NCBI GenBank assembly: GCA_900766655.1
Contig: CAAFWE010000057.1
Coordinates: forward strand, 1-9,836
Direction of reading: 5' to 3'
Length of the DNA stretch: 9,836 nt
DNA from: an uncultured Alistipes sp.
GTDB taxonomy: Bacteria > Bacteroidota > Bacteroidia > Bacteroidales > Rikenellaceae
Part shown: piece after piece, positions 5,565 to 9,836 of the stretch
Numbering within the stretch: the stretch's first letter is position 1
Layout of the letters: the number at the start of each line of letters is the position of its first letter
Made by a program: the position numbers and the translations under genes
The notes under the pieces: model-generated
The model's input: only the letters and a program-made list of their open reading frames with translations
Databases searched by the model: none
What the model was told of the DNA's origin: nothing

Positions 5565-6908
5565 GTAGCGCATATAGCGATAGGCCTGAATGCCATAGAG
5601 AAGTGCCGCCACCGAGAGCCCTACGATGTAGCCCACAATCAACCCCGTAGCACCCATCCCGAAGTGGAATGCCACGATGTAGCCGACGGGGATGTTAATC
5701 ACGATATATGCCACAAACGATATCGCAGCAATGCTCTTGACCTGCTGCAGACCTCGCAGAATGGCCACAAAGACGCACTGCACAGCATCAGAGAGTTGAT
5801 AGGTGGCGTAGAGCACCAGCATCTGCGAAGCGAGCGCAATCACCTCGCGATTCTCGGTAAAGAGCAGAGGCATCGCATGGCGCAAGGTGACAAAGGCGAC
5901 AATCACAGCCGAGCCCCAAATCACCGCCATAGCGAGTGCAGAGCGTACCACCGCAGCCACCTCCTCGATGTTGCGACGACCGAAGGCGTGCGAGACACAA
6001 ATTGTCGTTGCCGAGCCGAGCGAGAGCACCATCATAAAGGTGCAGTTTCCGTAGGTGTTGCCCACCTGATTAGCACTTATGGCCTCAGCTCCAAACCAAC
6101 CCATCATCACGCCCGTAACGATGAATGCCGCAGCCTCGAGCACCATCTGCCCCGCAATTGGCAGTCCCAGCTTCAGCAGTCGCAGAGCGTTGCCCAGATA
6201 GTCGGTCTTGCGCGAGAAGAGCGCGAGATACTCTCGGTAACGCCTCGAGCATACGAAGTATGTGCCGAGTATCAGTGGGTTGAGTATGCGCGAAAGGAGC
6301 GTAGCCAATCCCGCACCATAGATACCCATCTCGGCGCATCCGCACTTGCCGAATATGAAGATGTAGTTGAGGGCGATGTTTATGATGTTTGTGATGATGG
6401 AGACCACCATAGCCGACTTGGTGTTGCCCACACCCTCGAGGAACTGCTTGAACGAGCCATAGAGCATTCCGAAGGGAAGGCAGTAGGCCATCAGTCGGTA
6501 GTAGGGGAGTGCCATATCGACCACCTCGATGGGTTGCCCCATACGGTAGAGCAGAGGCTCGGAGGCTATCTGCAACGCCATGCAGAGCACTCCGAAGATG
6601 GGGTAGAAGAGGAGCGATGTCTGCATATAGTGCGCCATCTCCTCTTTGCGATGCTGCACAAATAACTCTCCGATGATTGGGGTGAGACCAATCGAGACAC
6701 CCATGCACAAGAATGTAAATAGCCACGATATGGATGTGCCGAATGCAACCGATGCCAAAGGCACAGCATCCTCACCGCCATACATACCCACCATTGCGCT
6801 ATCTGCCACCTGCACAGCGATATAGCCCAGCTGTGCCAGCATCACCGGCATCGCAAGGCGTAGCAAGCGACTCGCCTTCGAGAAGTATTTGTCTCGCAAC
6901 ATTCCCAT
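5547..6908 (-). CDS. MATE-family cation antiporter (NorM/DinF-like multidrug efflux)
   Basis: A 453-residue inner-membrane protein with about 12 membrane helices in two homologous halves, the usual length for MATE transporters, which export cationic drugs or metabolites in exchange for Na+ or H+. The N-terminal signature is clear: LRLAMPVMLAQLGYIAVQVADSAMVG, written here as LRLAMPVML plus VQVADSAMVG, then SWLFTFLCMGVSIGLTPIIG. The first-half end motif QFLEGVGNTKSAM is followed by NIINIALNYIFIFG. The second half begins near LRLLKLGLPIAGQMVLEAAAF, again typical. An in-frame TTG at 6920 lies inside the predicted -7 promoter box and is rejected. ATG at 6908 is used; ATG at 6902 is also possible. 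Substrate cannot be told from sequence. It lies in the same direction as ricT, but a promoter and a weak terminator separate the two. Confidence 0.93.
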   Translation of the reverse strand: MGMLRDKYFSKASRLLRLAMPVMLAQLGYIAVQVADSAMVGMYGGEDAVPLASVAFGTSISWLFTFLCMGVSIGLTPIIGELFVQHRKEEMAHYMQTSLLFYPIFGVLCMALQIASEPLLYRMGQPIEVVDMALPYYRLMAYCLPFGMLYGSFKQFLEGVGNTKSAMVVSIITNIINIALNYIFIFGKCGCAEMGIYGAGLATLLSRILNPLILGTYFVCSRRYREYLALFSRKTDYLGNALRLLKLGLPIAGQMVLEAAAFIVTGVMMGWFGAEAISANQVGNTYGNCTFMMVLSLGSATTICVSHAFGRRNIEEVAAVVRSALAMAVIWGSAVIVAFVTLRHAMPLLFTENREVIALASQMLVLYATYQLSDAVQCVFVAILRGLQQVKSIAAISFVAYIVINIPVGYIVAFHFGMGATGLIVGYIVGLSVAALLYGIQAYRYMRYLRKIS

Positions 6909-6917
6909 AATCGGCTG

Positions 6918-6948
6918 CAAAGATAGCGTTTAAAACGGAAAACGGAAA
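6918..6948 (-). promoter_or_regulatory. Bacteroidota-type promoter of the MATE gene
   Basis: On the - strand, TATCTTTG (6918-6925) matches the -7 consensus TAnnTTTG exactly. TTTC (6945-6948) lies 19 nt upstream at the -33 position. Transcription would start about 6910-6913, leaving a leader of only a few nucleotides before the ATG at 6908 or 6902. This supports the later start codons over the TTG at 6920. Confidence 0.6.
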
Positions 6949-7001
6949 GGTGAAAACGGAAAACTGACGACAAACGCAGGATTAACGGAAAACTATTATA
7001 A

Positions 7002-7061
7002 AGTTACACAGTTACAAGCAGCACCCCACCTGTAACTGTGTAACTCTGTAACTTGTAACTG
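7002..7061. repeat. Inverted/tandem TGTAACT cluster with two competing hairpins
   Basis: AGTTACACAGTTACA (7002-7016) is the exact reverse complement of 7031-7045, with a 14-nt loop. The right side continues as further TGTAACT copies, giving four in tandem at 7031-7060 with an approximately 8-nt period. CAGTTACAAG (7009-7018) pairs perfectly with CTTGTAACTG (7052-7061), so a second fold excludes the first. Confidence 0.7.
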
Positions 7062-7156
7062 CTGACAAGTGGAAAGCTGAAAACTGAGAAAGGACGACAG
7101 CAGACAGACGACAGCAGACGACTGACAGCAGAAGGAATTTAGGGAATATAAGGAAT

Positions 7157-7205
7157 TTAAGGAATATAAGGAGTCGAGCATCTCTAAACTCCCTAAACTC
7201 CTTAA
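7157..7205. repeat. Imperfect hairpin built from 9-nt repeats
   Basis: Arm 7157-7173 matches the reverse complement of 7189-7205 at 14 of 17 positions. Two of the three differences are A/G changes that become G-U wobble pairs in a - strand transcript. Confidence 0.5.
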
Positions 7206-7289
7206 CTACCCTTACTCGCCCTTAAAAATAACTCTCAACTCTCCACTCTCAACTTATATACTAAAGAAGAGGGCTCCGCAATGTACCTC

Positions 7290-7351
7290 CTTTTAATGGA
7301 GCAAAGCGACAAGCCCCCTTTACAGAAAGGGGGTTTGGGGGATAGGTAACA
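7290..7351 (-). repeat. Dispersed intergenic repeat, copy B (inverted relative to copy A)
   Basis: On the - strand it reads GGGTGTGTTACCTATCCCCC, then a hairpin CCCCCTTT-CTGT-AAAGGGGG (arms 7326-7333 and 7314-7321), then CTTGTCGCTTTGC. It lines up with 2697-2750. Unlike copy A, no T-run follows the hairpin. The boundary on the 7290 side is approximate. Confidence 0.7.
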
Positions 7352-7356
7352 CACCC

Positions 7357-7413
7357 ACTTGTTTACTAAGTAAAAGGGGCTCAAAATTGAGCCCCCTTTA
7401 CTAGTAAACAAGT
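7357..7413 (-). terminator. Long terminator palindrome overlapping the small-ORF stop
   Basis: Arms 7357-7384 and 7387-7413 pair over about 27 bp with a 2-nt centre, one 1-nt bulge and one A/G difference (a G-U pair in - strand RNA). The core is GGGGCTCAA/TTGAGCCCC followed by TTTTA. The arm 7401-7413 contains the end of the small ORF (Val-Tyr-stop), and the other arm mirrors it. On the - strand it runs directly into GGGTGTGTTACC. Confidence 0.85.
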
Positions 7414-7517
7414 TCGTCTTGCTCGGTGCCAAAGGCTGGCAGACCGATGCTATCACCGTAGCCCCTCTCGGCTACGATCTCGAAAATCTCAAATTCTGGT
7501 CTTAAATAGTTTTTCAT
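7401..7517 (-). CDS. Small protein, 38 residues, unknown function
   Basis: The ATG is at 7517 and the TAG stop at 7401-7403. The peptide starts MKNYLRPEFEIFEIVAERGY and continues to a Gly/Pro-containing stretch (SIGLPAFG) and an acidic end (TEQDELVY). It has no signal peptide, no membrane segment and no cysteine. The pattern 'M-K-x-Y-x-x-P-E-x-E-x-x-E' recalls short proteins often found near surface-protein genes in Bacteroidales, but I cannot name a family. The start lies 23 nt after the stop of the large repeat protein on the same strand, so the two are likely co-transcribed. The ORF ends exactly inside a strong terminator palindrome, which supports it as the genuine last gene of that unit. 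Function could be regulatory, structural or a secreted-peptide precursor; none can be shown here. Confidence 0.65.
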   Translation of the reverse strand: MKNYLRPEFEIFEIVAERGYGDSIGLPAFGTEQDELVY

Positions 7518-7540
7518 AGTCGTAATCGTTTTTTGAAGGG

Positions 7541-9822
7541 TTAGTTAACGGTTGGCTTTGTCGAGAGGTAGGTGTTGCCATCGTATGCCTCTACACCTGT
7601 CCAGTCGGTAGTGCCACCATATATATATTTATAGTAGTTCGACTCCTTAATTGCAGTTGTCTCGTACTCATCATCCTCGCTGCTGTAGTTGCCGAGGAAG
7701 CTACCGCCAACCTCGCAATCCTTCACAAGGGTGGTCTCGCTACGAGAGGTTGCGGTGATCATACCGAAGGTGCAATCCAAAGCTTCGATGACGCAGTGGC
7801 TCTTGCAGTTTGTGGTGAAGCTAGTTGTCATACCCACAATACCGCCAACGGTTGTTGCAGCCTCGTTCTTGGTGCTTGTCAAAGTACCAATGTTCACGCA
7901 GTTGTTGATGGCCTCGTTGTTGGTTGTTGTCGAGGTGCCGATGATACCACCCACGCGGTAGCGACCAGTGATTGCGCCCTTGTTTGCGCAGTACGAGATC
8001 GCTACATCGCGGTTTTCGTGGTCGGTCTCGTTGAGGTAGCCCACGATACCGCCTACAAATCCGTCAATTGTGCCCTCGAGTACCACTTCGCCCTCGTTTA
8101 CATTGTATGCCTGCTCGGTACCTGTGATATGTCCCCAATCTTTGATAAGACCCACGATACCGCCGATAGCTCCGCATCGTGCAAGGATCTTACCCTTGTT
8201 GCGACAACCCGTAATGGTTGGAATATACTTGGTGCTTCCATTGGTCAAACCTCCGTATATCATACCGATAATACCACCTACGCTGTTGTAGCTCCAAGAG
8301 GTGCTGCTCACCACCTTCGTACCGTTGTATTGGTCGAACTGCACGCTACCGTTGTTGGTACAACCGCTGACGGTTAGAGCAGTAGCCATCAATGACTCGT
8401 CGGCATTTGCAGGGCTGACTCCCACCGCACCTACGATACCTCCGGCGTATGACTCGAAGTCGGCCTTTGTCTTGGTGCTACGCGAGATATTACCGCTGTT
8501 GGTGCAATTGGTGATGTTTATTACACTGCCAAATTTGGAAGCTCCATTCGATACCAAGTCGCCCACGATACCGCCGGCACGCGTGTGGCGGATGGCGTTG
8601 TTCTCGTTGAGGGTGATGTTGCCCTTGTTCGAGCATCCGTCGATGTTGATGGTCATACTTGCCACCTTAGTGTTGAAGTTGCGGCCAAGCACACCACCGA
8701 GCGAGACGAGACCAGCCTCCGAGTTGGTGTTTGCGATAGAGATGTGACCCTCGTTGTGCGAATTCGAGAGGGTTATGTTCTTGACGATTGCCTCGCCCAA
8801 TACGCCACCGATAGCGGTGCAGTTCAACGAATCGGCCTGTGGCAACGATATTGCTCCCGTATTTCGGAGATTTGTGAAAGTTCCCTGGAGGCTTGTGCCA
8901 TAGATTTTGCCAATCACACCGCCAATGTTCGAGCGGTTGTTTATGTCGCCATCCGAACGGTTTGCCACGGATGCACTACGCACCTTCACTACCGCAGGGT
9001 TGGCAATACCCACTGCGCTATTTATGGTGATAGCTCCGCTATTCGAGCAGTTTGTTGTGACAGAGGTTTGATAGCCGAGTACACCTCCGAGCTGAATGCG
9101 ACCATCAGCCTCGGTACCCAAGGTGATAGCACCGCTGTTCGAGCACCCATTCGATGCTTTGGTCGAGTAACCGACTACGCCACCAATCAAAAGTTGCTTA
9201 TGTCCAACATTGTTCAACTCCGAGCAGTCGATTGCTCCATAGTTGTGGCAATCCTCGCTTGCTGCACCCTGAGCGTAGCCTGCTACACCTCCGAGGTTGT
9301 AGTTCTGATTTCCACTTGTAATGAAGCCGAACGATATTGGGCCATAGTTGGTACATCCCTTCAAGAGGTAGGCGCCACCGCTTGGATAGAAGTTACCTAC
9401 CACGCCACCAATACAAGGGTAGTATACGGTAGCATTCTCTGCGATAGTTGTTCCTACAGTTCCCTTGATGATGATTTTACCCTTGGTAGCGTCGCCTTCT
9501 ACGCCATTGACGCTGTTGCTCAACTCTCCAACTTTCCAGCAGTATCCGATGATACCACCAGTGAAGAATCGACAGCCATTATTAGAACCATACGATGCGA
9601 TAGTTCCGGTGTTCTTCAAGTTGGAGTAGGTTGCACCTGAGCTCTGCGATGTACCGATAATACCACCGATGTAGTTACGGTGTGTACAAGATGCGTTTGC
9701 ACCAAACTCCACCTTACCGTGGTTCTCGCACTCGGTGACGCTCATTGTGCTAGTGTAGCACGAGCCGATAACGCCACCCCAATAAGAGTAGGCAGTCTTG
9801 GCGTCGAGTGTTACGTCGCCAT
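7541..9822 (-). CDS. Large GLUG-like repeat protein, probable cell-surface beta-helix (5' truncated)
   Basis: About 760 residues are visible. The frame stays open past the ATG at 9745 to the right edge and the repeat pattern continues through it (YWGGVIGSCYTSTMSVTECE), so that ATG is not the start. The true N-terminus, including any signal peptide, is missing. Seventeen repeats of roughly 31-55 residues follow the pattern [ILVA]-G-G-[IV]-[IVAL]-G, then 10-30 variable residues, then C-x-N-x-G-x-[IV]. This resembles the GLUG motif seen in bacterial adhesins and peptidases, and suggests a right-handed beta-helix with Asn and Cys at fixed rungs. After the last repeat comes an acidic Ser/Glu/Asp stretch (NYSSEDDEYETT), then a Tyr/Gly/Trp-rich end (YYKYIYGGTTDWTGVEAYDG) and KPTVN. 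No catalytic motif is seen. A surface adhesin or scaffold is most likely. Bases 9823-9836 are adapter and are excluded. Confidence 0.8.
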
Positions 9823-9836
9823 AGATCGGAAGAGCG
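9823..9836 (+). other. Illumina adapter remnant at the contig end
   Basis: AGATCGGAAGAGCG is identical to the first 14 bases of the Illumina TruSeq read-2 adapter and sits exactly at the right end. It is read-through from a short insert carried into the assembly, not genomic DNA. It happens to keep the neighbouring reading frame open. Confidence 0.93.

Larger units (their letters stand above)
6926..7260. repeat. Gene-free patchwork of micro-repeat families
   Basis: No coding sequence is supported here. In order there are: ACGGAAAA units (about 6932-6992); GTTACA/TGTAAC units (7002-7061); GACGACAGCAGAC, two full copies and a partial one (7093-7131); a 9-nt period array GGAATTTAG/GGAATATAA/GGAATTTAA/GGAATATAA (7134-7169); CTAAACTCC twice (7184-7201), close to the reverse complement of the preceding unit; and ACTCTCAACT twice (7231-7240 and 7245-7254). 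Each family has its own unit length. The first overlaps the MATE promoter spacer. Confidence 0.7.

Noticed and set aside
5664..6665. Long + strand open frame (333 codons) opposite the MATE gene
   Set aside because: The His/Arg/Glu-rich translation is the mirror of hydrophobic codons on the other strand; the MATE frame has clear family motifs.
7093..7169. Possible CRISPR array
   Set aside because: Units are 9-14 nt and directly tandem, with no spacers of uniform length and no cas genes nearby.
6996..7181. - strand open frame with LYSLNS repeats
   Set aside because: It is a translation of the 9-nt tandem repeats, with no start context and no recognisable protein features.
6909..7400. Insertion sequence or transposase remnant
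   Set aside because: No transposase-like coding sequence and no paired terminal repeats at the ends of the region.
7235..7456. - strand open frame of 73 codons across the terminator
   Set aside because: It runs through the long palindrome and the dispersed repeat in a different frame from the small ORF; its sequence is just translated repeat DNA.
8585..9640. Long + strand open frame (351 codons) opposite the large repeat protein
   Set aside because: It is the complement of a strongly patterned repeat protein. Its translation shows no family motif and merely reflects the repeat composition of the other strand.
9743..9745. ATG as the start of the large repeat protein
   Set aside because: The reading frame and the GG-x-x-G repeat pattern continue upstream to the adapter, so this Met is internal.
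1..9836. A new defence or multi-gene system
   Set aside because: The core genes are ordinary housekeeping or transport genes. Apart from the repeat-protein/small-ORF pair and the repeat elements, nothing suggests an undescribed gene system.

Overview
The window looks like a fragment of a Bacteroidales (Bacteroidota) chromosome, probably a gut or metagenome-derived contig. The evidence is a V-type ATPase operon ending D-I-K, a ricT(PSP1)-gldH-trmB cluster, promoter-like sequences matching the Bacteroidota pattern (-7 TAnnTTTG with a T-rich -33 box), a GG[IV][IVL]G / C-x-N-x-G repeat protein typical of Bacteroidales surface proteins, and intergenic DNA full of short purine-rich repeats. I cannot assign a genus from the sequence alone.

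Layout. Positions 1-2665 (+ strand) hold the end of a V-type ATPase operon: the 3' part of subunit D, all of subunit I (coupled to D by an ATGA overlap) and proteolipid subunit K. K carries a complete set of residues matching the Na+ site of the Enterococcus hirae ring. Positions 2657-2874 are a terminator region between convergent units: a perfect 40-bp palindrome that includes the end of atpK, a C-rich hairpin with a T-run, and a long hairpin that includes the trmB stop codon. Positions 2871-5474 (- strand) hold a tight operon, ricT -> gldH -> trmB (gaps of 6 and 9 nt). Positions 5547-6908 (- strand) hold a MATE-family multidrug/Na+ antiporter. Positions 6909-7400 have no gene and are a patchwork of at least six micro-repeat families plus a dispersed repeat. 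Positions 7401-7517 hold a 38-codon small ORF, and 7541 to the right end holds a large 5'-truncated repeat protein (17 visible repeats), both on the - strand and probably co-transcribed.

The main structural observation is that two unrelated genes (atpK and the small ORF) end in the same composite element. In each, a long palindrome mirrors the gene's own last codons around an AAAGGG-type terminator core, and is followed directly by GGGTGTGTTACC and then a C-rich hairpin with loop CTGT. The two copies of that hairpin differ by compensatory base-pair changes. The trmB and MATE stop codons also lie inside hairpin stems.

The last 14 bases (9823-9836) are identical to the start of the Illumina TruSeq adapter. 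They are almost certainly a library artefact, not genomic sequence, so the right edge should not be interpreted biologically.
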